In this document: in pieces, positions 26,753-36,164 of the stretch
Position numbering within the stretch: the first letter of the stretch is position 1
Layout of the letters: every line of letters starts with the position of its first letter
From: Kiritimatiellia bacterium
GTDB taxonomy: Bacteria > Verrucomicrobiota > Kiritimatiellia > RFP12 > UBA1067
Assembly (NCBI GenBank): GCA_017403825.1
Contig: JAFRDO010000067.1
Span: 1-64,000 of the forward strand
Direction: 5' to 3'
DNA length: 64,000 nt
Translations under genes and position numbers: made by a program
Notes under the pieces: model-generated
Told to the model about the DNA's origin: nothing
Seen by the model: only the letters and a program-made list of their open reading frames with translations
The model's database searches: none

Positions 26753-28780
26753 TCAATCTTTCAGGTGCAACTTCCATGAACGCGCCGGCATTATACCGGT
26801 CGCTTTCATGCCGTCAAAATCAATCCCGTACCGTTGCGGTTCCCTTGTCCAGTTGACGAGAACCGCTGCCTTGCGTCCGTCCGGCGCACGCCATTCGGAG
26901 TGAAACACCACGGGCAGGGCCCGCTGCACGCAAACCTTGCTTTCGTGCGGACGCTTGTAGCTGCTCGCACGAAGGAACTCCACCCGCTTCGTGGCGCAAT
27001 CAAGCCTTGCCGGAGAAAGCATCTCGCCGTCAAAGAGGAACTCCCGATGTTCAAAGTAAAACCGAGACGTATCCTTGATGAACTGAACGTCATCAGCTAT
27101 GCGCGGATTGGCAACGTCCCGCATCGTGAAGCCGTGAACCGTCGGCTGGAGGCCCCACGCGACACCGCGCGCGAACTCCACGGCAAACTGGTCGGGATAC
27201 TTGGCGACAATCGCTTCCACGTCAGAAGCGTCCTTGCAAGCGCCCCATAGCGGATCCCAGCCAGGCACACCGCCCGGCGTCGCGAACGAGCCGAACATCG
27301 TGCATGCGCCGCGATAGATTACGGAAACCGCCGGCACCGGTTCCGATGTCGGCATCTCGCCGAACCCGAAACGCTCCCAGGCGGTATAGTGAACTATGAC
27401 CGATTCAAACTCGTCGAGATATGTCTCGCTTGTCGCCTCGGAAGACAGCAGAAGGCCGGGATTGTCGGCGCGGACGGCATCGGCAAGGCGGCGGTAGCCT
27501 TCGATCAGGGCACGGGCATCGCCGAGCGCATGGGAATGGCGCGGATTGAAGCACTGCCTGTGCGCGTAGCAGCTGATCATGTCCATGTAAACCCCGTCAA
27601 GCCCTGTAAGTGCGAGTTTCCGCTCAAGATCGCGAATCATCTTCTGGAACTTCGGCGCCTCGCCGCACATATGCGCCTGCCTCTGGTTGGTGAAGGGATT
27701 GTACGTGCGGCTGCGCACCTCGCCCGTCTCCTCCACTATGGCACAGTCAATCCCGCCGTCAGCCCAGCGCGGATCGTCCTCGTCCCACAGCATCCCGTTC
27801 GTATAGACCTGCACGAACGCGCCCGCGTCTCTCATGCGCCTCACCGCCGCCTTGAACGCATCCTCTCCGTCACGCGGCGGCCAGAAGAACGGATACGCCG
27901 TATCGTAAGGCACATTGTGCCACCAGTACCAATCCAAAGCAACCTTGAGCCCCGTCTCCTTAATGAACCAGTGCACGGGAGGTTCGGAGACGGCGACGCC
28001 TCCCCGGCTCCACATCCAAAGCGCTATCTCGCGCAACTTGGAGAAATCCCTTGCGGACGCCGCCCTGAACCAAGGCTGAGTCTCAAGCCACCTGCGATGC
28101 AATTTCGCAGCCTCATACCACCCGCCGCGATACGGCGCATAAACGCCTGAATACGGCATTGCGCCAGACTCGCGCAGCTTCTCCGAGCGCGGCGGACAAT
28201 AGACCGTGCGCAACACAAGCGTATCCGGCGAGGTCCCGACCTCCGCCTCGAACGACGACGCATGGAGACGGGCGTCGCCGCGCTGGTCAAGAAAGTGCGA
28301 CGTCGCATTCTCATCGATCGCCGCCATGCAGTTGAAGGCCTTCTTTGCGACTCCGACTTCGAACACCTTCTGCCCCGGCTTCATCTTCGGCCAGTCGGGA
28401 CGGAACATCTCGCCGGTGTATCGCGGACGGAAGATTGCCATCTTGTCCGTGCGCGGCACGACGATCTCAGGGAACGCGATCCTGCGGACGGGCGCCTTGT
28501 TTATGTTGCCTGAATATGACAGCCCGTCATACCCAAATCCGCCATCGGGCAGAAGATTGAACCTCGCCGACACCGAGAACCCGGCCCCGCACTTGGGATG
28601 TCCGCGCCATGTCGCAGCTATCGTATTGCCGTTGGTCTCAACGGCTAGCGATTCCATGTCAGCAACGGTGACTACGGAGTTGACGTTTGTCCCATCGCCC
28701 ATAGCAAGCGAGAAGCCGACGCGCACGTCGCCCACCTGCAATGCCGTGGATACCGCGAGGAATATGGAAGCGATAGTCAT
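26753..28780 (-). CDS. DUF6259-like secreted glycoside-hydrolase-type protein
   Basis: 675 residues with a short hydrophobic N-terminus that may be a signal. The N-terminal third is a beta-sandwich (VETNGNTIAATWRGHPKCGAGF). From about residue 240 a TIM barrel follows with LALDWYWWHNVPYD-type strand, DAGAFVQVYTNGMLWDEDDPRW, LALTGLDGVYMDMISCYAH and LLLSSEATSETYLDEFESV. Asp in YMDMI and Glu in SSEAT are candidate catalytic acids. It fits what I recall of DUF6259 proteins, thought to be glycosidases. The start lies 6 bp downstream of the ceramidase-like gene stop, with a weak ribosome site. Confidence 0.7.
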   Translation of the reverse strand: MTIASIFLAVSTALQVGDVRVGFSLAMGDGTNVNSVVTVADMESLAVETNGNTIAATWRGHPKCGAGFSVSARFNLLPDGGFGYDGLSYSGNINKAPVRRIAFPEIVVPRTDKMAIFRPRYTGEMFRPDWPKMKPGQKVFEVGVAKKAFNCMAAIDENATSHFLDQRGDARLHASSFEAEVGTSPDTLVLRTVYCPPRSEKLRESGAMPYSGVYAPYRGGWYEAAKLHRRWLETQPWFRAASARDFSKLREIALWMWSRGGVAVSEPPVHWFIKETGLKVALDWYWWHNVPYDTAYPFFWPPRDGEDAFKAAVRRMRDAGAFVQVYTNGMLWDEDDPRWADGGIDCAIVEETGEVRSRTYNPFTNQRQAHMCGEAPKFQKMIRDLERKLALTGLDGVYMDMISCYAHRQCFNPRHSHALGDARALIEGYRRLADAVRADNPGLLLSSEATSETYLDEFESVIVHYTAWERFGFGEMPTSEPVPAVSVIYRGACTMFGSFATPGGVPGWDPLWGACKDASDVEAIVAKYPDQFAVEFARGVAWGLQPTVHGFTMRDVANPRIADDVQFIKDTSRFYFEHREFLFDGEMLSPARLDCATKRVEFLRASSYKRPHESKVCVQRALPVVFHSEWRAPDGRKAAVLVNWTREPQRYGIDFDGMKATGIMPARSWKLHLKD

Positions 28781-28786
28781 GTCACT

Positions 28787-30223
28787 TCACTGTTCCCGCC
28801 GGTTCCTTTCTGCGTCAAAAAGCTCCTTAAGCTGTCCGACCTGCGCCGCCACAAGCTTGTCGCCGGTCGGCTCGGCATAGCGCGTGGACAGGCCTTCGTA
28901 GCCGCCCTCATGGTGGGCCTTCGTCGAAGGGATGTATCCCTCGCTGCCGTTGGTCAGGCATGTGACGATAGTCGTCTTGAACGGTGACTGCGCCTTGATG
29001 TCACGTCCGATGTCGACGAACGGCTCGCACGGCAGACCCGCAAACGCGAGGGAGTCGCCGATCGTGACCGTGGAGACGCAGATATCGAAATGGTCAGGGC
29101 CGTTCTTCAAGGTTCGCACGCGAGAGCGAGGCGCGGTGATCGTCATGATCTCCATCCAGCCGAGCGGAATCTCGTCCTTGCGACCGGCGTCGAACATCTC
29201 CACCCACTTGAGTTCGTCCGCAGTCGGCAGGTTCGCAGGCATGGAGAACTTCCTGGAAAGTCCCTGCACTCGGCCTGCCGGTATCTCTTCGCAGACGTCC
29301 CACACGGACATCGCCGCACCCGCGACTGCGCGTCCCATGTATTTGGCGATGGCATTGGCCGTGGGCGTCCCCTTCTTGCGGTATTCGTTCAAGCAGGCGC
29401 GCCCAGGCGTGGGATTGCGGCAGAGATGGTTCACGTCTCCCTGCGCCGCGTTGAGGAACATGCATTTCACGCCGCCGCCGATGCCGTTCTCGAAAACGTC
29501 GCAAACGACGCCTGGCCAGTCCGCCGAAATCTTCCTGCCGCTTGTAGTGTCGGGATGGGTGCCGAAATTGACGATGGCGATGTCCGGCGCGCCGATCCGC
29601 TTGAAGCGCACCACCTGCAGCGTCTCGTCAGGCGTACCCAACGGACACTCGATCTCCTGGTTTGGCCGCGGATTTGTCTTTACGCTTCCGTCCTTCATGC
29701 GGTAGCGGCGGATGAAGGATATGCCGCGGCACTCGGTCTTGGCGACGCCGATCTTCGACGGGACGAGATCGGCAATCGCCATCCGCCCCACGTCCACGAG
29801 CCGAGTGACCAAGAAGTCTGCATATACGGCGACCAACCGGTTGTCCGCATCCGTGTATCCGTCCTTGTTTGGACAGACGGCCGGTCCCGTATGCGTATGA
29901 GTGGAATGGATGTATATCCTGTCCTGCGGGACACCGGTCGCAGAAATGATGGCTGGGATGGTTTTCGCCAGGAACACATTCTGGAGATGGAGATGGTCAA
30001 CCCGGTAGATCAGTGCGGTGCTGACGCCGTCCGACACCGCCACGCACTCCGCATGGAGAGGATCCATGATGCCATCGGCACGGCGGTCGTAGTTCTTGTG
30101 GTAGTAACCGACCATCTGGATGCCGACCGGCGGCGTGATGTCCACACGGGCGAACCCCGCGCTGAACTCGGCATGGGCGATGGCGGCCGAACCGACCGCC
30201 GCAATGAACAGGGCTAACTTCAT
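28787..30223 (-). CDS. Neutral ceramidase-like secreted protein
   Basis: 478 residues from the ATG at 30223, chosen because it opens a clean signal peptide (cleavage after AIAHA). Motifs FSAGFARVDITPPVGIQMVGYYH, DRIYIHSTHTHTGPAV and CMFLNAAQGDVNH match the N-terminal domain of neutral/alkaline non-lysosomal ceramidases, where the THTH and NFGTHPDT histidines bind zinc. Family members in polysaccharide-degrading bacteria may have other amide or ester substrates; the true substrate is unknown. It is 10 bp downstream of the GH109 gene on the same strand. Confidence 0.82.
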   Translation of the reverse strand: MKLALFIAAVGSAAIAHAEFSAGFARVDITPPVGIQMVGYYHKNYDRRADGIMDPLHAECVAVSDGVSTALIYRVDHLHLQNVFLAKTIPAIISATGVPQDRIYIHSTHTHTGPAVCPNKDGYTDADNRLVAVYADFLVTRLVDVGRMAIADLVPSKIGVAKTECRGISFIRRYRMKDGSVKTNPRPNQEIECPLGTPDETLQVVRFKRIGAPDIAIVNFGTHPDTTSGRKISADWPGVVCDVFENGIGGGVKCMFLNAAQGDVNHLCRNPTPGRACLNEYRKKGTPTANAIAKYMGRAVAGAAMSVWDVCEEIPAGRVQGLSRKFSMPANLPTADELKWVEMFDAGRKDEIPLGWMEIMTITAPRSRVRTLKNGPDHFDICVSTVTIGDSLAFAGLPCEPFVDIGRDIKAQSPFKTTIVTCLTNGSEGYIPSTKAHHEGGYEGLSTRYAEPTGDKLVAAQVGQLKELFDAERNRREQ

Positions 30224-30233
30224 TTCACGTCCC

Positions 30234-31709
30234 TTATATCTTCTGGGCAGACTTGTCGTTCGCCACTGTATTTGAGAAGTCGAACTTCGAGATGTCCATC
30301 TCGTCCACCGTGAACGGCTTCGCGGTCTTCCATCCGCCGCGCGTGTAGTCCGGGAAGTCGATCGCAGAGGAGCGCGCGTTGACGCTCCGCTCCGACAGCT
30401 CCACGATCGAGGAGTACGTCGCAAGGTCGTACACGTCCGTGTCGAGCGGCAGGCCGTTCTGCAGGCAGTACGCCCAGCGAAGGTCCATCACGAAGTCCAT
30501 GCCGCCGTGTCCGCCGACCTTCTTCGCAATCTCCCCCGCCACCTTCCAGAACGGATGGCGGTACTCTTCCTTGATCTGCTGCGCCTTGGCCTCGTCAAAG
30601 TACTTCTTAGCGCCGCCGTCGCCCTCCTTCTCCTCCCACGCAATGAGAAGCGACGGATAGCTGCGGTAGATGCCCTTCGTGCCCATGTAGAGGTTGCCGC
30701 GGTCGTACGGCCGAGGCGTGCAGACGTTGTGGATGAGCGAGAGCGTCTTGCCCATCGCCGTGTGCATGAGGCACATGTTGATGTCGCCCTTCACCATCCT
30801 CTGCGTGTGGCGGTTGAACGGCTTGCCGTCGATGCCGGTGACGCTGTCGTCCGCCGGGAAGTTGGCCCGCCCGAACGCTTCGAAGGAAGCGCTCTTCGTC
30901 TCCATCGAGACAAGGTACTCGAAGCGGTCGCCGCGGTTTATGTCCAGGCAGCGCCCGGCCGGCACGAGCCCGTGCGTAGGATAGTAGTTGCCGTGGTGCT
31001 TCATGTGGCGGTCGATGCGCCAGAAGCGCCCGTCCACTGGCTTGTACTGAAGCGAGCGCTGGTCGTGCTGGTAGCCGACCTCGGCCTGGACGATTTCGCC
31101 GAGCTTGCCCTTCTTGATGAGGTTGAACGCCAGCATCTCCTCCTCGCCATAGACGCAGTTCTCAAGCATCATACAGTGGCGCCGGTTGCGTTCCGCCGCC
31201 TCGACGGTGGCCCAGCACTCGTCAAGGCTGAATGCGCCCGGAACCTCCTGCAGCACGTGCTTGCCATGATCCATCGCATACACGTTGATCGGACAGTGCA
31301 ACGGACGCGGCGTCACCGAATAGACCACGTCGCACACGTCGGAGTCGCAAAGCCCCTTCCAGGCGTCCTCGTCGCCATTGCGGCTCCACTCCTTCGGCGC
31401 CGGAAAACCATGCTCCTTCAGCCATTCCTGTGCGGCGTCGAGCCGCACCGGGTTGATGTCCGACATCGCCGTCACCTCGCAGCCGGGGATCTGCGCGATG
31501 CGGTGCACGGCATGCGTGCCGCGCGCCCCCACGCCGATCACGCCCACACGGACCTTCTTCATGGGCGCCACGCGGAAGCCATGCATCGGCGCGCCTGCGC
31601 CGCCGCCTATCCCGCACACTGCCGAGCCCTTGCTCATGCAGCCTGCCGCCATCGCCGCCGCGCCCATCCACGCGGCGCCGGTCAAGAATTCACGCCTGTT
31701 CTGATTCAT
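30234..31709 (-). CDS. GH109-type Gfo/Idh/MocA oxidoreductase lipoprotein
   Basis: 491 residues from the ATG at 31709 (AAGGGGAAAC ribosome site). Twin-arginine lipoprotein signal NRREFLTGAAW...AAGC (Cys24), then an NAD-binding Rossmann fold KVRVGVIGVGARGTHAV and EVPGAFSLDECW. The C-terminal domain has the GH109 signatures YYPTHGLVPAGRCLDINRGDR and KVGGHGGMDFVMDLRW. Family 109 enzymes cleave alpha-N-acetylgalactosamine with a bound NAD cofactor, but only some members have been tested. A paralogue lies at 51.2-52.6 kb. Confidence 0.88.
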   Translation of the reverse strand: MNQNRREFLTGAAWMGAAAMAAGCMSKGSAVCGIGGGAGAPMHGFRVAPMKKVRVGVIGVGARGTHAVHRIAQIPGCEVTAMSDINPVRLDAAQEWLKEHGFPAPKEWSRNGDEDAWKGLCDSDVCDVVYSVTPRPLHCPINVYAMDHGKHVLQEVPGAFSLDECWATVEAAERNRRHCMMLENCVYGEEEMLAFNLIKKGKLGEIVQAEVGYQHDQRSLQYKPVDGRFWRIDRHMKHHGNYYPTHGLVPAGRCLDINRGDRFEYLVSMETKSASFEAFGRANFPADDSVTGIDGKPFNRHTQRMVKGDINMCLMHTAMGKTLSLIHNVCTPRPYDRGNLYMGTKGIYRSYPSLLIAWEEKEGDGGAKKYFDEAKAQQIKEEYRHPFWKVAGEIAKKVGGHGGMDFVMDLRWAYCLQNGLPLDTDVYDLATYSSIVELSERSVNARSSAIDFPDYTRGGWKTAKPFTVDEMDISKFDFSNTVANDKSAQKI

Positions 31710-31722
31710 TTTGTTTCCCCTT

Positions 31723-34248
31723 TCATCTAACGGATATGATGACACCTTTCACATTCGGCGCAAGCACGATGTTGCCGTTCCCGTCAACAGCGATGGATGC
31801 AACCAAGCCAGAAGGATCCACGAGATTGACGGACTTGCCAGTGAAGTCGTAGCCGCTCGTAAGCGCGTAAGACCCCGCCCGCAGACGCAGGCCGTCCGCC
31901 GCCGAGACCTTCACGTTAACCGTCGCCGGGAGAGTCGATCCCGCCGGGATGGACAGCACCGGGGCGGCATCCTTCTCCGTGAAGTTAAACGCAAGTGCCG
32001 CGTTCTCCCCAAGCGTCAGGTTCCCGCCAAGCGCAACCGTGCCCGACCCGGCGACTTTCAGCGTCGCATTGTCCCTCAGCGTTACAGCTCCTGCGCCCGG
32101 ACTTATCCCAGGCACTACCGACACCGTTGCCGAATCCGTCACCGTCAGTCCGCTGGAGAACAGCTTATCGTAATTGTTGTTCGCATAGTCGAAGGCAAGC
32201 GTACCCACACCGGCCACGGTTATGTTAAGCGGAGCGTTCGAAACATGATTATCGTAATTGTAATCACCGATCGGCCCCTTTAACGTGATCGTACGCCCGA
32301 TGGACGGATCATAGTAGTCCGACGTGTCGAACGTAATGTCAGATGGCTTGGCACCGCCTTGCCTGTACATCGCCGGACCACTGGCTGCGACGCCGGCGGT
32401 GTCACAGCCAATCTCCCAGTCGGCATAGGCACCGAAGCGGCTCGTTCCGAGGTTTAGCAAGCGAGCATAGCAGTTGGTATCAAGATTGATACCTCCCGGA
32501 CCGATCACTGCATACCCTCCTATGTAGCAATGAGCTCCATTCCTAATGTTTACCTCGTTTGCGATGAACACGCCGCTGCCGTTTGGTGAAAGATACTGCG
32601 TATAGCCGGCAGTGGCGTTTCTGGCGCTGACATACGCGTTGTCGGTAACAACAAACACTCCGTTGTTGGTGAGCATGAGCTTTGGATCGGCTCTGTTAAT
32701 GTTGATCTTCGCACACTTGACGATTGTGGTCGCACAGCTCTCCAGGGTGTAGTCGCCAAGGTGCTTGTAGAACGTCCCGTTCGGCATCCTGAGCGTGGAA
32801 CCACTCTTCAGGACCGTATTGGACGCCATCGTGTAATCGCCTTCAACGGTCAGGTTGTAGTTCCCGTAAAGCTCAATGTGGTTCGCAACCTTGTACCCCG
32901 TCGCACCGCCGGCAAAAAGCACGTGTCCGCTCATCGCCGTCACATCGACGTCGCCGGAGAAAGTCACCGCGTTGGACATTACGTTCTCCTTGCCGTTTCT
33001 GCACACGATGTTCGTTAACGAGGCGATCTCGTCGCCGGTCACCGATACCGCTCCGGAGGAAACTGCAAAAAACAGGTTCCCCACCACAAAGCCAGGATCG
33101 CCGGGATTGTAATTCACGGTTATGTCGCCATCCTGATCGAACGTGAACTTGTCGCCGCTTGCAAGCGAAACGGCGGCGTTGCCGCTTCCGTCAGCCCAAT
33201 TGCCGGCAGTGAACCAGTTGGAATCTCCTGCAGCTCCCGTCCAGTGCCACGACGACTCTGAAAAAACCGCCAGCAACTGAACCGCAGTGCCGCTCTGGAC
33301 GGTTACCGTGGCGCTCTTCGTCGTGCCAGATGTTATCGCCCATGTGTCGCCGATCCAGCCCACGAAATCGTACCCCGCCGCAGGAACGGCCGTCAGCGTT
33401 ACGCTCCCGCCGCGCGCCACCCAGGCCTCTGCCGCACCAGAAGCCTCTCCGTTGCCGAACTTTACGCCGCCCGTCGCTGTGTCCTCGGCGTATGCGCGGA
33501 ACTTTGCGGAGAACACACCGTTCTCGTAACCGTAGTCGTCCGCGCTGCCAACGCCATCGCTAAACGTCATTTCCGTGGACCGGTTGGCGTTCGCCTCACC
33601 GTGAAAGGCTCCGGTCACAATATCCTTGAAACCCGCCTCGCCAACGTCATTTGTCGTCGGCGCAAGGAACAGGGCCGGCATCACCGCCGAGCTGTCATCC
33701 GCCGCCTCGAAACTGTAGATTCTTTTTTCACCCCCGATGTATGAATCGGAGTTGTTCAATGCAAACAGGTATATGGTTGTTGTCGAATTCGCGGGGCTAT
33801 GCTCCGCGGTTGTGTTTGACACGACCGAATCAGTGCGGTCATAAAGGCTGACCGTCGCCGTCCCGCTGGAGTCTGTTGGATGGATTGCGGTCATCACCCT
33901 GCGCTCAGCATCGCGGAACCCCATCATCTTATAGTTGGTAGAAGGACTGGGTGTTCTGTAATACCAAGTGACTATACCCGCAGAAACACCAGTAGGAACA
34001 TAAAACGCGCACCGAATCTTGGTGCCTTTTGTGTCGCCGAAGATGGCTTGACCAGGAGTCGATGGATCTACGAGCTGATAATCCACGAAATATCTGGAAA
34101 GCGACTTGGCACAATACCCTGTATCGATCCTGTTGGTGCCATGCGCCTGTATGTAGGCGTAGGGCATCAGGGCATGCGTCTCAGCCAGCGATGCATTCGG
34201 CAGAATTGCGGCAACCGCAACTGTCATCATCGTCTTCAGGAACTTCAT
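31723..34248 (-). CDS. Large secreted LamG-like / beta-helix adhesin-type protein
   Basis: 841 residues with a signal peptide (cleavage after ASLA). Residues about 25-230 form a LamG-like module (AYIQAHGTNRIDTGY, YFVDYQLVDPST, GFRDAERRVMTAIHPT) distantly like those of the 21.5-23.8 kb gene. A segment at about 265-330 resembles an InlB/Listeria-type beta-grasp repeat (VTLTAVPAAGYDFVGWIGD). The rest is a Gly/Asn/Thr-rich parallel beta-helix with repeated VTVSGxxTLxL strands, as in autotransporter passengers, but no barrel translocator is present. Surface attachment or substrate binding is likely. Confidence 0.78.
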   Translation of the reverse strand: MKFLKTMMTVAVAAILPNASLAETHALMPYAYIQAHGTNRIDTGYCAKSLSRYFVDYQLVDPSTPGQAIFGDTKGTKIRCAFYVPTGVSAGIVTWYYRTPSPSTNYKMMGFRDAERRVMTAIHPTDSSGTATVSLYDRTDSVVSNTTAEHSPANSTTTIYLFALNNSDSYIGGEKRIYSFEAADDSSAVMPALFLAPTTNDVGEAGFKDIVTGAFHGEANANRSTEMTFSDGVGSADDYGYENGVFSAKFRAYAEDTATGGVKFGNGEASGAAEAWVARGGSVTLTAVPAAGYDFVGWIGDTWAITSGTTKSATVTVQSGTAVQLLAVFSESSWHWTGAAGDSNWFTAGNWADGSGNAAVSLASGDKFTFDQDGDITVNYNPGDPGFVVGNLFFAVSSGAVSVTGDEIASLTNIVCRNGKENVMSNAVTFSGDVDVTAMSGHVLFAGGATGYKVANHIELYGNYNLTVEGDYTMASNTVLKSGSTLRMPNGTFYKHLGDYTLESCATTIVKCAKININRADPKLMLTNNGVFVVTDNAYVSARNATAGYTQYLSPNGSGVFIANEVNIRNGAHCYIGGYAVIGPGGINLDTNCYARLLNLGTSRFGAYADWEIGCDTAGVAASGPAMYRQGGAKPSDITFDTSDYYDPSIGRTITLKGPIGDYNYDNHVSNAPLNITVAGVGTLAFDYANNNYDKLFSSGLTVTDSATVSVVPGISPGAGAVTLRDNATLKVAGSGTVALGGNLTLGENAALAFNFTEKDAAPVLSIPAGSTLPATVNVKVSAADGLRLRAGSYALTSGYDFTGKSVNLVDPSGLVASIAVDGNGNIVLAPNVKGVIISVR

Positions 34249-34320
34249 TGCTTTCCCTCCGTGGTTTTTACTGGTTGAAAGTCTGTCATGCTATCAAAGC
34301 CCGGCGCGAACAGACGCCCG

Positions 34321-36066
34321 CTATTGCCCTTTTCCCCTAATCCACGCCAGCGCGACCTGAACTGGCGACGGTTCCTCGGTCTGCGACCAGTCCTGCGACG
34401 CGATCCACTCCTCCGCGGCGAAGACCGTTTCCGCCGCCGTCTCGTAATCGACGCGACCGAGCTCCACGACAAGCCGGATGTTGCGGTCGATCAGCTTCTT
34501 GTTGCTCATCGACACCCAGCTCATCCAGTTGCCCGCGACACGCCCCATCGCCGCCATCGTGCCAGTGGAAAGGCAGTTGAAGGCGAGTTTCACGGCGAGG
34601 TGCTTCCATATCTCAAGCGGAGAGTCGACAATCGGGAACGGGAAGCTGAATTCAGCCTTTTCCGGCCAGGCGGAGGCGAGGCTGTTCGCGGCAGCGACAA
34701 ACTCCGGCGTCTCGCCCGGCACGCGCAGGATCACCGCCGCAGCGCGCGCAAAACCATCGATGCGCTCCGGCGCCGGTTCGTTGCCGATCATGTAGGTTAT
34801 GAGATCGCTGTACTTGATGAGCGGCGGATTGTCGACGAAGGCCTGCGGCATTCCGAGCGAGCGGGCGTCTTCGCCTGTGAAGTTCAGGCAACGCGGACGG
34901 CGGCGCATCATCTCGCTCCAGCACTCTTCCGTCGAATGGAGAGGATTCTTGACGAACGCCCACGACTGGGCGAGGCCCTTCTCGCGGCTGGAGCGGATCG
35001 GCGGAATCATGAAAGTCGGCGCACGTTCCGTGTTGTCCGTAAAGAGATCGAGCATGCACTTGTCTGCGAGATACGTGATGCGTCCGCGCTTCTCATATAC
35101 GCCCTTCTCGAACTCGATGGCCTTGACGAGCGCGGCGCGCCCTTCAGGCGACTCCAGCCCCGCAAGCAGGCTCTCGAACGCGACCGTGTAGTCCGCCACA
35201 GTCTCCTTCGCAAAACGCGGCAGGATGCGGCACAGCGCCGCTTCAAGGGCGCACGAGCACAGCACCTGTTCGGAACTGGTAGCCTGCATGCGCGTGGAGC
35301 CGGCGACGGACATCGACCCGCAGTAGAGGTCGATCACGGTGACTTTCGGATTATCTATCGCCTCGCGGCAGCGGTCGAGTCGCGCACGGAGAATGTCCGC
35401 CGGATTGTTGAACACGAGAAAGCACTTGGCGCCGTGTTCTGTTGCATACTTGAGTGTGCCGAGCACGGAAGATGTTTCGCCGCCCTCGGTGATGGCGACA
35501 AACGTGTCGCCGGCACTCACGTCAAGCGCGGCGGCCTGGCGCCGCCCGCCCTCCGCGAAGTCCTCGAAAAACTCCACCGAGCGTATGAGCGCGAAGTCCC
35601 CGCCAGTCATGATGGATGCCGAGCGGTCGGCAAGCGCAAGTTCCGCAGCCGTCAGCTCTGCAGCGCGACGGTGGAAGAAGTCGCGCCACATGGACTCAAG
35701 GAGGATCGATAGCCGCCCTGTCGCTCCGCATCCTGAGAAAATGACGCGCCCCTTGGGACCGGTCACCGATTCGACAATCGAATCGACGAGCTTGGCAAAA
35801 CGCCTCCCGGCAAACACATGCCGCATCGTGATCGGCATCTGCCGGTCGCCGCGCTGGAGACATTGCACGCCCGCAAGCGTGGAACGCCTGAAGTCCTCCT
35901 CCAATGTCGCAGTTATCGGATTCGACTGTTCCGTCGGCAGAAATCCAAGTTGGAACTGCTTCTCGTTGTCAATGAAGTCGTGCGCCCTCGCTTTCGCCGT
36001 ATCCGAACACTCAAACGCAGCCGCTGGACTTGCACCCTTGCCAGATATTGTTTCCATAGCATCCAT
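34321..36066 (-). CDS. Double SIS-domain protein, MurQ/GCKR-like
   Basis: 581 residues, cytoplasmic. The N-terminal SIS domain carries GRVIFSGCGATGRLSILLESMW and a downstream VAITEGGETSSVLGTL, and STRMQATSSEQVLCSCALEAAL matches the MurQ-type N-acetylmuramic acid 6-phosphate etherase motif (AGSTR). MurQ is about 300 residues; this protein is nearly twice that, with a second divergent SIS-like half, resembling the eukaryotic glucokinase regulator layout. It may act on or sense an amino-sugar phosphate. It is divergent from the XylR-like gene, with TATAAT boxes 10-15 bases from its start. Confidence 0.78.
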   Translation of the reverse strand: MDAMETISGKGASPAAAFECSDTAKARAHDFIDNEKQFQLGFLPTEQSNPITATLEEDFRRSTLAGVQCLQRGDRQMPITMRHVFAGRRFAKLVDSIVESVTGPKGRVIFSGCGATGRLSILLESMWRDFFHRRAAELTAAELALADRSASIMTGGDFALIRSVEFFEDFAEGGRRQAAALDVSAGDTFVAITEGGETSSVLGTLKYATEHGAKCFLVFNNPADILRARLDRCREAIDNPKVTVIDLYCGSMSVAGSTRMQATSSEQVLCSCALEAALCRILPRFAKETVADYTVAFESLLAGLESPEGRAALVKAIEFEKGVYEKRGRITYLADKCMLDLFTDNTERAPTFMIPPIRSSREKGLAQSWAFVKNPLHSTEECWSEMMRRRPRCLNFTGEDARSLGMPQAFVDNPPLIKYSDLITYMIGNEPAPERIDGFARAAAVILRVPGETPEFVAAANSLASAWPEKAEFSFPFPIVDSPLEIWKHLAVKLAFNCLSTGTMAAMGRVAGNWMSWVSMSNKKLIDRNIRLVVELGRVDYETAAETVFAAEEWIASQDWSQTEEPSPVQVALAWIRGKGQ

Positions 36067-36164
36067 GATATGGGATATTATATTATATAGACGAATCGCA
36101 TAGAGTATCTTTCAAGCACCAAAACCGTATCATTTCAGCAACGGTTATGGTATACTGTCAGCCG
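36067..36164. promoter_or_regulatory. Divergent promoter region with AACCGT inverted repeat
   Basis: The region serves the SIS gene (minus) and the XylR-like gene (plus). On the plus strand GGTATACT (TATACT 36151-36156) ends 8 bases before the ATG at 36165. On the minus strand overlapping TATAATATAAT lies upstream of 36066. An inverted repeat, AACCGT (36123-36128) and ACGGTT (36141-36146), spaced 12 bp, abuts the plus -10 region and is a candidate operator. Confidence 0.5.

Noticed and set aside
30224-30424. Extension of the ceramidase-like protein
   Set aside because: Arg/Ser/Thr-rich translation of the preceding gene in another frame; the signal peptide starts at 30223.
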